Source: Pyrus communis (taxonomy: Eukaryota; Streptophyta; Magnoliopsida; Rosales; Rosaceae). From it: 64,000 nt of DNA. The stretch lies in assembly GCF_963583255.1 (NCBI RefSeq), contig NC_084812.1:27039325-27103324 (forward strand). The letters run 5' to 3'. A program made the position numbers and the translations under genes. The notes beneath the pieces are model-generated. The model made no database searches. It saw nothing but the letters and a program-made list of their open reading frames with translations, and was not told the DNA's origin. Each line of letters begins with the position of its first letter. Position 1 is the first letter of the stretch. Positions 25,693 through 35,452 of this stretch are shown here, piece by piece.

Positions 25693-26018
25693 AGGTAAAC
25701 ATAGAGGGTTCATGCATCATGGGGAATGTTTTCATGCTTTAAGGTCGTTTCAAATATCTTCCTTTATTTTAAGCGTACCTAATCGGCAGAAAACAACAAA
25801 AGCCTTTGAATTTGTAAAAGATCCTTCTTGGAAAGCCAAAATTGCATCTCCATTGTGTTGTATCACATTCAACACAAAAGAAATTAAATTGAATCAATAG
25901 CATGTAGATCAATTCAATAAAACAATTAATTAATCATAAAAAGAATAATAAAACGTAATACTCCCCTGATTGAAGAATAAACTCTCTTTAGCGTAGCGTC
26001 AAGATCGTGCTGATAACG
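19860..26018 (-). pseudogene. Decayed gag-pol of the Ale-like Copia element
   Basis: Recognisable minus-strand words lie in several frames with many stops. A linker block (HFNEIVFPSLGGDKN, PTMSHLDLHTAQ) lies at 22325-22107. The RT active-site block reads IVYVVDIHLTKTLEELEKIV (about 21138-21080), where the usual YVDD has become YVVD, so one catalytic Asp is lost. It is followed by EFEMKDLGKTRLCLNLKFKH. The C-terminal RNase H end is DNLADLYTTSLPKSTFRKLV, then GIGM. The element cannot move by itself. Confidence 0.72.
25637..25688. repeat. (TA)n microsatellite
   Basis: Uninterrupted TA dinucleotides, about 26 copies, in the 5' part of the Ale-like Copia element. Confidence 0.95.
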
Positions 26019-26286
26019 TGTTGTAGGCATAATTTACCGAACAATTATGGAGGCCATATAGAAAGAGAAGTGCAGCATAGAGAGAAGAAGAGAGAGATGT
26101 GTAATTGTGGGTGTGTGTTATTCCACCCCATTGTGTCTTTATTTATAGTAGTAGGGAAGGTTAATTCCTTACCCTTTAGGATTACAATATTTAATAGGTA
26201 ATCTACTCCTAATAGGAATATAAGATATATTTCCATATCTACTAGGATTTACACAATCACATTCCTAATCTAATAGGACTGCAACA

Positions 26287-27264
26287 ATATGATACATGAA
26301 TTGGGGAGAGTATCATCATAATCTAATTTATCTGAGGGATTTTATTTGAGCACATACTCTCTACATTCATATTACTTTAAAAAAAAAAAAATTTGAACAA
26401 ATATTACTTTTAATTAAACTATTAATATCTCCTTAAATTCAAATTTACTACCTAAAATTGTCCTCGTACACCCAATTTAATATATATTTAACTCTACACC
26501 CATTTAAAGAATAAAAAGCCAAAATCAGTTGAAAAGGACTCTAATTCTGCAACCATTTCCATATCTGATTTTAAAATGTGCGAACCTGCTGCTCCAATAT
26601 TTCTCATAAAAGAAGTGATCACGCAGGATGGTGATCCTCTACTCTATTCTCGCTAAAGTCGAAAATGTAGGCACAATAATATACATTCTTCTCATCTGTA
26701 TAGGAAGAATGATATTCATTATCATCACTGTCCCAATCTTCTTCTTCTTTACCAAAAAAATCTTCTTCTTTTTTATGAAAACCCAACTTCAATTCCACTT
26801 CATCACCATCTCCAAAGCTTATTTTGAGCGAGCTATATCAACGTTTCCACACAGAGTCACCATTTTGGACAAAGGCGTATATCATGCCACGCTTAAACAA
26901 TACATCAAATTGACCATGGTCAATCTTTATCAAATTGACCATGGTCAATCTTTAATCAGTTTGGAAGAGATTCCAACTTTTTTCTCTCGCTCTGCACAAA
27001 CCCAATTCCCTAGAATAAAACACTGCCGCTACCAGACGTTATGATATATTTGAACTAGATACTACTATTTTCAGAGGAAGCAATAAACGAACTTAAGATA
27101 AAAATTGAGCGATGCTAGGTTTGATTTTGGGGGTAAGTATAATATTTTTAGTTTTATTGTTAAATTTATTTTGTACTCAATAGTAAATATGCAATAAGAT
27201 AAGAAAGAAAAATTTTAAGTTTGAGATTATATGAGTTCAAATAATTTTTTTTTCCTTTATTTAA
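26287..27264. other. Unassigned region with a duplicated palindrome
   Basis: No convincing gene. A plus frame (26628-27044) of 138 codons starts with a Phe/Ile-rich tract and has no known domain. On the minus strand 26837-26619 is open without an ATG and encodes a very acidic tail (KEEEDWDSDDNEY, then CAYIFDFSENRVEDHHPA), which could be a terminal exon remnant. A 25-bp unit is present twice at 26904-26953. Confidence 0.35.
26904..26953. repeat. Two tandem 25-bp units with a 16-bp palindrome
   Basis: Each unit holds the perfect palindrome ATTGACCATGGTCAAT (26909-26924 and 26934-26949). Each palindrome contains TTGACC on both strands, the core of the W-box bound by plant WRKY factors. Regulatory use here is not shown. 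Confidence 0.7.
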
Positions 27265-27642
27265 GCTGGTGCTTTCAATCTCGATGGGGCCACCATCTCG
27301 CTTGCGGAAGCCATTGTTTTAAAGAAGGGTCTTTCTTTTGCTAGGTGCAAAGGTGTGAGAAAGCTTGTGGTGGAGGGGGATTCCAAACTCATCATTCAGG
27401 TGGTGCAGTCGGAGTGGAAACCCCCTTGGCATCTTATACTGATCATTGAGAACATCAAGTGACTAACGTCGGGATTTTAATGCATTAGATGGCATCATAT
27501 TTTTAGGGAAGCAAATTTTATCGCGGACAAATTAACTCACATGGGCCTTTCAGTGACGAATCCATATTTTTGGGATTATTGTCTACCTGCTTCAACCTTG
27601 GATGCTTTTAGATTTGATTGTTTCGGGAATCGGTTGTACTAA
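27265..27642 (+). pseudogene. RNase H domain (RVT_3 type) fragment
   Basis: The frame starting at 27265 reads AGAFNLDGATISLAEAIVLK, then KLVVEGDSKLIIQVVQSEW, and after two stops (near 27464 and 27479) WHHIFREANFIADKLTHMG, and ends at 27642. This is the C-terminal half of the plant RNase H-like domain, with the GDSKL Asp and the HxxxREANxxAD block. It lacks the first part of the domain and has two nonsense codons. It differs clearly from the fragment at 17490 and is a separate insertion or gene relic. Confidence 0.65.
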
Positions 27643-27759
27643 AGGTTTTTCTGTTTAATGAACTTTTTTTTCCCATATAAAAAAACTAAAGTGTAACATT
27701 GCAATTCAAATGTAATTTGTTAGAAGTTAAGTATAGTCAATAATATCCAGGTTTCATTC

Positions 27760-28481
27760 GCTCCACTATATCAATGAACGTCACATGGGTCTTTGAATAT
27801 GATGCTGACTTCTACGCCATTATCAACCAGTATACAGCTTAGTAGACATTGGACATCTGGACTTTGATGACAACGGCGTCGTCTTGAGGCAAGCAGACGT
27901 CCTCCAAATCATAGTCTGAGAACATCAGGATGTTAGAGTCTATGGTAAGCGGCTTGTTGATGGTGGCCACCATTATTGGTTTCTTGCAAGCCGTCTTTCT
28001 TTCCTTCTAGGTATTTCTCAGATATTCTTGTTCGCCTTATATACAGTTCACCTTAGTGGAATCTTTTTTCGAGTACTGGAGAAGATGAGCATACTGAAGC
28101 TTTTGGTACTTTTTGGGGCATCTCAGCAGACTGATTTGTTAAGATGACCCGTTTGACGTTAGGTTAACCATTTCCGCCTTCTGGGTGGTTAATCTTTCAA
28201 ATAAGTAACCACTTCTTTGAGATCTTTAATGCGTGCCATTAAGTCGGCAAGCCTAACAGGTTATTTAGCCAGTGGGCTTCGTCGGACGCCGTCTAGAGAA
28301 AAGAAAATTTCCATGACTTCTTCCCCTATCTCATCAATGGCGGCAACACTATCATACCCTTGACAAGTACTGCTTTGAGAGGCAATGAAGCCGATATGAT
28401 TAACTAAATTTTCTGACATGTCGGTTGGCAGAGTGATCTGGTTGAGAGGAATATGAGTTCACTCTTAACGAAAGCACCAAT
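27760..28481 (-). pseudogene. Gypsy-like leader and gag start remnant
   Basis: Directly after the LTR end (minus strand) comes ATTGGTGCTTTCGTTAAGAG, a leader form seen after the LTR in plant gypsy elements. An ATG at 28419 opens MSENLVNHIGFIASQSS, then AAIDEIGEEVMEIF, for about 50 codons before stops. No further domains are legible. The gag assignment rests on position only. Confidence 0.42.
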
Positions 28482-29080
28482 TGTTAGAACCAAATTCGCA
28501 CACCTCCGTGAATAGTGGTCAAGTGCAAAGTTGAGTAAACTTGAAAAACCTGCAAAACAGTAAACAACCATTAGCATGCTTAAGACCGGAGGGGGTGCTG
28601 GCCAAAGGCTCTCTGACAGTCAAGTTAGTGAACGATTTTATGACTCAAGTAGTGGGCAAGAGATGAAACCTAGGTGAATGTATTTATACCGTAAGGATAG
28701 AGACATTTTTTAGGATAGAATTCTCGTTTTAAGCCAAAAGAATCCTAGAGGATATCTAGAAGTAGATATTGCAATCTCTTAGGAGTTGTGATTACTTGCG
28801 GCGCATGCCAATCCCTAGCTTGTAGGAACTCCAAGACTTATAAGTTTTGATTATGTTTATATCCGGATCAAATCATGTGTTTTACAGAACAAGCATGGTT
28901 ACCCAGCAAAGTCACTAGGACTTCGCCTAGTGCCCAAGAGTAGAGTGATGGTGGCACCGCTAGTCTATCTGATATAACTATGCTTGAAGCTGGTGTGTTT
29001 ATGACCAGACTTCCACGGTAACTTTATTCGGATCAGACTTACTCCGACCCTAGAAAATCATGGTCCCACATCGGTTGAAC
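28482..29080 (-). repeat. Gypsy-like LTR (minus orientation), right edge uncertain
   Basis: The minus strand ends GGTTCTAACA at 28482, followed by the leader above. A TATA box (GGTATAAATAC, about 28680-28695) lies some 200 bp before that end. I could not fix the outer end; it lies between about 29040 and 29125, where Copia sequence begins. Confidence 0.45.
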
Positions 29081-29124
29081 TACATCCCAAAGATGTATCT
29101 TTTTTAGTGTACATGTGATCTTCC

Positions 29125-30569
29125 AAACATTATATCTAAATGAGACCCTTGAAGAGGTTATGAAACCCAAAGTTCCATATCTAAGTTCCACTTTGCGTTT
29201 TGTTGTACTTAGCTCATTGCTTTAGACAAGACATCTTATTCGCTGTTGATATATTCATAAAGATGCAACACTGCACCTACACAGATCCATTTAATTGGTT
29301 AAAGACATTTTTCTGCTACCTCGAAGATACTACAGATTTGGGCTTATCCCTACGCATCTAGAGCAGAACCAACCCCTTGATACTCGGAATGATGATTGCC
29401 TTGTTTGTTATGCTGAAGCAAGTTACTTATCAAACCACATAAGGCACGTCCCAAATGGTTATATCTTTACTTTTAGGGATATCACAATATCTTGGAGGTC
29501 CACGATATAGATCTTAGTTGCAAAATCTTTGAATAGTTTCAATACTCACCTCGCTTCACTATGCCACATGTAAGACAAGGTTGAGAGTTCTTGTTAAGTA
29601 TATTTGAAGTACCTAATGTTTTCATCCATCGTTAAGTCCCAATAACAACCATCCATGAAGAATATGCCGCATGTATCGACCAAGCCAAGACATGATACAT
29701 CAACAAAGTTAACGTCAAGGCATATTGCATCTACATCACATCAACAAAGCATCAAGAGATTGAAGTCAAGCAATTTGATCCCAGACAACCTTGTTGACCT
29801 CTTCACGATGTCACTGCTGAACTCTACCTCCCAGAAGCTTGTCTGAGAATTGGTATGCGTAACTATCTCATATACAATGCTTATAGTTATCATTTGGAAC
29901 TTTTGTCAAACTTAGGGGGAATATCCAAAAGTATACTCACTTGATCTTAATGTACATTTTTCCTACAATTCACTTGATCTTAATGTACTTTTTTCCTACA
30001 ATTAGGAACATTTTTCGCACTGATTTTTACTATCTGGCTAGGTTTTAACTAGACACCCATCCTGGGCTAGTCATACCTTTGTGAGCTTCTCTACTTGCAT
30101 CCAGAAGACATATAGTTTTGACTTAATGAAACTTTTCATTTTTCTCCTTACTCTATGAGTTTTTATCCTACCTTGGGTTTTACCATAGTAAGGTCTTGTG
30201 AGTTTTACCTTTTTATGCATTCTTCCGTTGATTTGAGATTCACATTTGCTCATTGTGCGAACAACCTCATCAACAAAACTTACTTCATTGTTAAAGACCT
30301 GATGCGCCATTTACTTGAGTATTTACACACAGTGTTGCAGTCCTATTTATTGTAAGAATGAGATTGTATAAATCCTAGGAAATCCTTACTAGATTCTGTC
30401 ATATCTTTTAGATAGTATCCTATTTAAGTTGTAATACCTAAAGGGTAAATTAAATAAATTTACAATAGGGTAAAAAATCACACCTCAAAATTCACCAAAT
30501 TTTCTCTATGCTAGCCGCACCGTCTCTCTCAATTTCTCTCTAATTATTCACTTAAAAGGCCCTACAACA
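29125..30569 (+). mobile_element. 3' fragment of a second Ale-like Copia copy
   Basis: Mirrors 20940-19591 in the opposite orientation. It keeps the RNase H tail (DNLVDLFTMSLLNSTSQKLV, about 29783-29842), then the non-coding stretch with the conserved translation MAHQVFNNEVS (30310 leftward), then a 3' LTR at 30333-30569 starting TGTTGCAGTCC and ending CCTACAACA. The 5' half is missing, cut near 29125 beside the gypsy LTR. The LTR is only moderately similar to those at 19591 and 26019. Confidence 0.65.
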
Positions 30570-31335
30570 GATCTTTCATTTATTAATGTTGGCAAATAAT
30601 ACTAGAGTGCAATACTACACGGATATCTTTTATTGATTAACGTGTACCGACATTGTATCAGTTTTCTTGCGCTGGTATATGTTGCATATTTTCTATTCTC
30701 ACTCCATACCAAACCACCAATCCATTCCCAATTAAGTTGAATGCCAAGCTTCCTTGAGAGTCATTGGACTCTGTATCTGAATATAAAAAAGAAATAGGAT
30801 AGGGCACACATGAATGGAGCTCACAAGAAAATGAGAAAGTCAATGAACCTAAAATGGGTAAAGACTAAACCTTGTCTGAATGTGTTTGGTGGGCAATTTC
30901 TTGTTACATCGGAAATTAGGTTGTCCTTCATAGTCACTCGATCCTCCAATCAGTCACAGACAAATAATATCCACGTGACTAGTAAACTTGTCCATAAGAC
31001 CATCTCTAATTGAGGGCATTTGAATAATATTAGTCCCAAAATTGAACAAAACATACTTCAGCCATAAGATTTTTGCAAATAGGCGTATTTTAGGAGTCCA
31101 AATCAGCCTCAAGGAAGGCTAAAGGGTCAACCTCTGAACACTTGTACTATGCTTAGATGAAGAAATTTCAAATTATTAAGGAATTTTAAAATGACGAAAT
31201 TTTATTTTTTACAATTTGTGAATTTTCTTGTTTGGTTAACTTAAAAGAACAATGGAGTTTGATTAAGGAATTTGTTATTTTTAAACTCTCACTCATTGAA
31301 GTGTAAAAATGATACACGTTTACATGAAATTTATG
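30570..31335. other. No gene seen
   Basis: AT-rich sequence between the Copia fragment and a foldback repeat. The short frames at 30658 and 30810 have no recognised domain. Confidence 0.4.
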
Positions 31336-31655
31336 TTAAATTTCAGGTAGAAGGGTCATGGGCCCACTCCAACAGCACCGATACTGTCCTACTTGGCCAC
31401 CTGCTCAATTCGTTAGGTGTGGGGTTTTAATACAAAAGGCCTCAGTATTAGTTAGAGTGAGGTAAGTAGAATTCCTCTGTCCCCCATCAGGCAGAAGGCT
31501 TGAGAACAAACCTTTTAAATAGAATTATCCCACTTTAACTAACACCGATGCCTTTTGTGATAAAACTTCACACCTGATGGATTGAGCAAGTGGCCAAGTG
31601 GGGACAGTATTAGTATTGTTAGAGTAGGCCCATGACCCGTCTACATTAAATTTAA
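31336..31655. repeat. Foldback repeat with arms of about 125 bp
   Basis: 31336-31460 and 31531-31655 are inverted copies of one another (for example GGGTCATGGGCC on the left and GGCCCATGACCC on the right), with many scattered mismatches and a 70-bp spacer. The arm sequence recurs at 39103-39900. It is either a foldback element or two inverted fragments of one family. Confidence 0.6.
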
Positions 31656-32130
31656 CAATTTAAACTTGGGAATTGAAGGTCTCAAATTCCAAGTTTTGTT
31701 TCCCACACGGAAATTTTAAATTTTTATATTTATGAATTCAAACAAAGAAATTGGTGTATGTTAATTTATAAATTATAACTTTTGTCAAAATTTCAAGTTT
31801 AATCCAAACATTTTGTTAGGCTATTCGTTCCCATGTACCTGCGGGAATTAATGCGCATGATTTGTTACCCGTTGGCATCCAAGTCCTGGAGTTAATTCCA
31901 AATGACCCGAGGCAATGAAATCTATGAGACAAAGTACACGTTGGAAAAGAAAAAACTATTACAAAAAATTTCATCTTAAGTTTGATTTTTGCCAAATATG
32001 AATTTGAACCACATTATTATTAGTCCATAGTAGACTTAGCCTACGTTCCCACTCTCTTAATATAAATCATATCGTTTGTTTAAAAAAAATATAAAAAATA
32101 AATAGAAAACTTAATAACACAATTAGCAAA
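31656..32130. other. AT-rich intergenic sequence
   Basis: Nothing recognised between the foldback repeat and the hairpin. Confidence 0.4.
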
Positions 32131-32236
32131 ATTATCACAAAATCTTAAAAGCTTGAATTGCTATTAGGAAGGAAAGTTTCATGATTTATCCTAAAATTAC
32201 TAATAGCAATTCAAGCTTTTGAGATTTTGTGATAAT
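32131..32236. repeat. Near-perfect 36-bp inverted repeat (hairpin)
   Basis: The arms 32131-32166 and 32201-32236 pair with a single mismatch around a 34-nt loop. The left arm begins ATTATCACAAAATCTTAAAA and ends TTGAATTGCTATTA. It could be a small MITE or a small-RNA precursor; it lies about 120 bp left of the Harbinger element. Confidence 0.75.
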
Positions 32237-32639
32237 GAAGAATTAAGATGCCATGGCAACCAAAATTATTTCTATGCTTATAAATTTGAAAACATACTGC
32301 AAACGTCTCTATCAAAGTCATGACTAAAAAAAATTGGACAAATCAATTAGACCTAAGAGCAACTCCAGCGTTGGAGCCCTCCCCCTAGGCTATTCACTAT
32401 TCAATCCACCTGATGAACAGTAACTACCCTTAATGAACAGTAATCACCTTTTGCATCTCCACCGTTACGCTTCAATAGCCCTGGCAATAGGCAATAAAAT
32501 ATTAATATTTTTTTAATTTATAAAATAATACAAAATAATTTTAATTGTAATTTCGGATAAGATTTTTTGTGACATCCCACATCGCCCAGGGGAGTGATCC
32601 TTATATGTATATTCCCATCCCTATCTAGCACGAGGCCTT

Positions 32640-32750
32640 TTGGAAGCTCACTGGCTTCGGGTTCCATCGGAACTCCGAAGTTAAGCGAAAACGGGGCTAG
32701 AGCAATCCCATGATGGGTGACCCACTGGGAAGTTGCTCGTAAGTTCCCAA
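32640..32750 (+). other. 5S rRNA-like segment, unit 1
   Basis: It aligns by eye with most of plant 5S rRNA but carries an altered centre (GCGAAAACGGGGC instead of the usual loop) and a changed 5' part, so it is an element-borne derivative and not a working 5S gene. Confidence 0.65.
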
Positions 32751-32919
32751 AAACAAAACCGTGAGGGAATGGTAAGCCCAAAGCGGACAATATCGTGCTA
32801 CGGTAGTGGAGTCAGGCCCTGGAAGTGGTCCCGCCCGGGCCGGGATTGTGACATCCCACATCGCCCAAGGGAGTGATCCTTATATGTATATTCCCATCCC
32901 TACCTAGCACGAGGCCTTT

Positions 32920-33030
32920 TGGGAGCTCACTGGCTTCGGGTTCCGTAGGAACTCCGAAGTTAAGCGAGTAGCGCGTGCGAGCAATCCCATGATGGGTGAC
33001 CCACTGGGAAGTTGCTCGTGAGTTCCCAAA
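32920..33030 (+). other. 5S rRNA-like segment, unit 2
   Basis: Same as in unit 1 but with a different centre (GCGAGTAGCGCGTGCGAG). The box A/C-like core GGATGGGTGACC is kept in form as TGATGGGTGACC. Confidence 0.65.
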
Positions 33031-33136
33031 AACAAAATCGTGAGGGAATGGTAAACCCAAAGCGGACAATATCGTGCTACGGTAATGGAGTCGGGCCCGG
33101 GAAGTGGTCCCGCCCAGGCCGGGATGTGACATTTTT

Positions 33137-33600
33137 AATCGTTCTCGTTACTCCACGTGTCATTATCCGAAGTATTATTAAATAATACAAAATAATTTTA
33201 TTTGTAATTTTACAAAATAATTTTAATTGTAATTTCGGATAAGATTTGTAATTGTTCTCGTTGCGTCATGTGTCATTATCCGAAGTATTATTAAATAATA
33301 CAAAATAATTTTATTTGTAATTTTGGATAAGATTTTTAATTGTTCTCGTTGCGCCACTTGTCATAAAATCCAAAAAGACAATTATTGGGGATGGATTTCC
33401 GATAAAATTTTTAATCGTACTCGTTATGCCACGTGTCATTATCCGAAAATACAATTATTGGTGATGGATTTCTGATAAGATTATTAACCAATCACGTCGT
33501 GCCAAGTGTCATAATCTGTTTACAATCTTTGAGGATAGATTTCCATCAGATTTTTAACGAATGACGGCATGCCACGTGGTATTATCTACAACCTAATCCT
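33137..33600. repeat. Subterminal repeats of the Harbinger element
   Basis: Diverged copies with the core TTGTTCTCGTTGCGCCACGT start near 33137, 33249, 33337, 33410, 33485 and 33550. Several carry CACGTG. Such repeats are candidate binding sites for the transposase or its Myb-like partner. Confidence 0.65.
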
Positions 33601-33741
33601 TTCGAAATCCTCCATATAATCCACCATCCATCCTCACAAATCTCAACCCATTTTCTCAAGATCTCTATCATTTTCAAAGTTTTTGCTTCCTTCTTCACAA
33701 AAATCTGTATCATTATTCATAGTTTCTGCTTCTTTCTTACA

Positions 33742-35151
33742 ATGTCTTCTTTTTCCTCAATGATGATATGGGAACTCGATTAGGAAGAGGAAGAATTGTT
33801 TAACCAATCAGAAGGAATGTTCAATCACCATGTGGCAAAAAATGAGAGGGAAGAAGATGAGGAGCGTAGAAGGAGAGATGACGAAGTAAGAATAGGCAGA
33901 GCCTCACATTCCCGTCAAGTCATCCAAGCTGTGGCTCAGATATGCAGGTCCAGCCGTTCCGAAAACCTTGATAAAAGCAGGCAACGACGAGGTATGAAAC
34001 TCTTGGACGATTATTTTGTCCCTAATAGTGCATTCCTTGATACGTACTTTAGACGTTGTTTTAGAATGGAACGACATTTGTTCAACAAAATCATGATTGC
34101 TGTTTGCAACCATGATTCTTACTTTGTGCAAAAGAAGGATGCTTTTGATGCTATGAGTCTTCTTCCTCAGCAAAAAATTACTGCTGCCTTACGGATGCTT
34201 GCATATGGAGCATCTGCAGACCAAGTGGACGAGATAACGAGAATGGGGAAATCAACCATTCTTGAGTCCTTGATGAGGTTTTGCGGAGCAATCGAATCTA
34301 TCTACACCGCTGAGTACCTCCGCAAACCTACAAACATGGACTTGGAACGGCTTCTGAAGAAGGCCGAGATGCGTGGTTTTCCTAGGATGATTGGAAGCAT
34401 TGATTGTATGCACTAGACGTGGAAAAACTGTCCAAGTACATGGCAATGCGCTTATAGGGACAGAAAAGGAGCAAAAAGTATCATTTTGGAGGCGGTGGCA
34501 TCTTTTGATACATGGATTTGGCATGCCTTTTTCGGGGTTCCGGGAGCTCAAAATGACATCAACGTCCTTGCTCAATTCCCAGTGTTCAACAATGTCCTGC
34601 AAGGAAAGGCACCAAAAGTCACGTATGAGGTCAACGGACGTATGTACGACGGGCCATACTACCTAACTGACGGCATTTACCCACGGTGGTCAACATTTGT
34701 CAAAATAGTGCCACGTCCGGAAAGTGCAAAGGAAAAACACTTTGCAAGCTGTTAAGAGGGGTACATGAAGGATGTGGAGCATTGTTTCGGTATCCTCCAA
34801 GCTTGTTGGGCGATCGTCAGGAGTGCTGCTAGATTGTTTGATGTAGAGTCGCTTCGATCCATCATGATGACGTGCATCATTCTTCACAACATGATCGTGG
34901 AAGATGAGTACGATTATGAAGCCGTTGATGAATATGAGCCAGACACGATGAATAATTCAAGAACACGTATATATTGTGCTCATGACGCCACCGATGAGCC
35001 CGTGCAACATGAGCCATTACAAAGGGATGGACGTTACAATGAAAGACTTATTCAACGATATACTGCATTTCAAATGCCAGACATGCACAATGCCCGGCAA
35101 ATTGACTTGATAGAGCACCAGTGGGCATTGAAACAAGCTAAAGATAATTAA
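33742..35151 (+). pseudogene. PIF/Harbinger DDE transposase with three in-frame stops
   Basis: One continuous frame of about 470 codons, likely start ATG at 33742 (MSSFSSMMIWELD). Stops are TAG at 33781, TAG at 34414 and TAA at 34753; I saw no frameshift. After an acidic/basic N-terminus come the helix-turn-helix-like part (KITAALRMLAYGASADQVDE) and the DDE_Tnp_4 catalytic core. The first Asp is in GSIDCMH (codon 34402), just before a stop where the family has Trp; the second is in YYLTDGIYPRW (34669); Glu is in MKDVEHCFGILQ (34777). The tail has IILHNMIVEDE, typical of plant members. The two later stops look like single transitions. The product would cut and join the element; as it stands only truncated pieces could be made. 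Confidence 0.9.
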
Positions 35152-35452
35152 GTTCATTTAGTGTGTTTTTTTGAATTTGGTATGTTTATGTAATTTTATT
35201 TGGTGTGTTTTATTATTTGGTATGTTTATGTAATTTTTTTAGTGATTTTTTTATTATTCGGTGTGCTTATGTAATTTTATTTGGTGTGTTTTTGTCATTT
35301 CAATAAATATTCTCTAAGTATAAATAACTTACCAAATTCATTTGAATAAATATTCAATAAATTGGAAACAACATAAAGTACTATATTCAATAAATAATAA
35401 ATTACAACCCAAAATGATTGGAAAATTATGGGCTCCGATTACAAAAACTACT
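35152..35452. other. Spacer between the convergent Harbinger genes
   Basis: Contains repeated GGTATGTTTATGTAATTTT-type words (35178-35290). It presumably holds the 3' UTRs of both genes. Confidence 0.5.

Larger units (their letters stand above)
19591..26286 (-). mobile_element. Copia-type LTR retrotransposon (Ale/Retrofit-like), old copy
   Basis: The two LTRs are 26286-26019 (5') and 19859-19591 (3'), about 268 bp each, starting TGTTGCAGTCC and ending CTACAACA on the minus strand. The flanks GTATG and ATATG are an imperfect 5-bp target duplication. After the 5' LTR comes CGTTATCAGCACGATCTTG, a primer-site region I associate with Ale-type Copia elements; before the 3' LTR comes the purine run CAGGGGGAAG. 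A TATA box (TATAAATAAAG) is in the LTR. Pol blocks run in the expected order on the minus strand: FNEIVFPSLGGDKNINIP (about 22240-22190), RT at about 21135-20940 and the RNase H tail DNLADLYTTSLPKSTFRKLV (about 20380-20320). LTR divergence is roughly 4 percent by eye. Confidence 0.83.
32578..33131 (+). mobile_element. Cassandra-like TRIM: two tandem 5S-rRNA-bearing LTR units
   Basis: Two direct units, 32578-32846 and 32847-33131, each start TGTGACATCCCACATCGCCC; the pair ends GGGATGTGACA. TTTTT lies on both sides (32573-32577, 33132-33136), a 5-bp duplication. Each unit holds a stretch close to plant 5S rRNA (GGAACTCCGAAGTTAAGCG, then CCCATGATGGGTGACCC, then CTGGGAAGTTGCTCGT), including the internal control region used by RNA polymerase III. 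A 5S segment inside an LTR is the mark of Cassandra TRIM elements. There is no primer site or internal domain between the units. The minus-strand open frames here (90 and 106 codons) are artefacts. Confidence 0.8.

Noticed and set aside
26628..27044. 138-codon plus frame with a Phe/Ile-rich N-terminal stretch
   Set aside because: No recognised family; the hydrophobic part is a translated TTC/TTT-rich tract. Kept only as unassigned sequence.
32640..33030. Genuine 5S rRNA genes
   Set aside because: Only the core matches; the centre and 5' part are altered and the segments sit inside LTR units with a target duplication.
32518..33132. Minus-strand frames of 90 and 106 codons with almost identical proteins
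   Set aside because: Antisense of the two 5S-bearing LTR units, not a duplicated gene.
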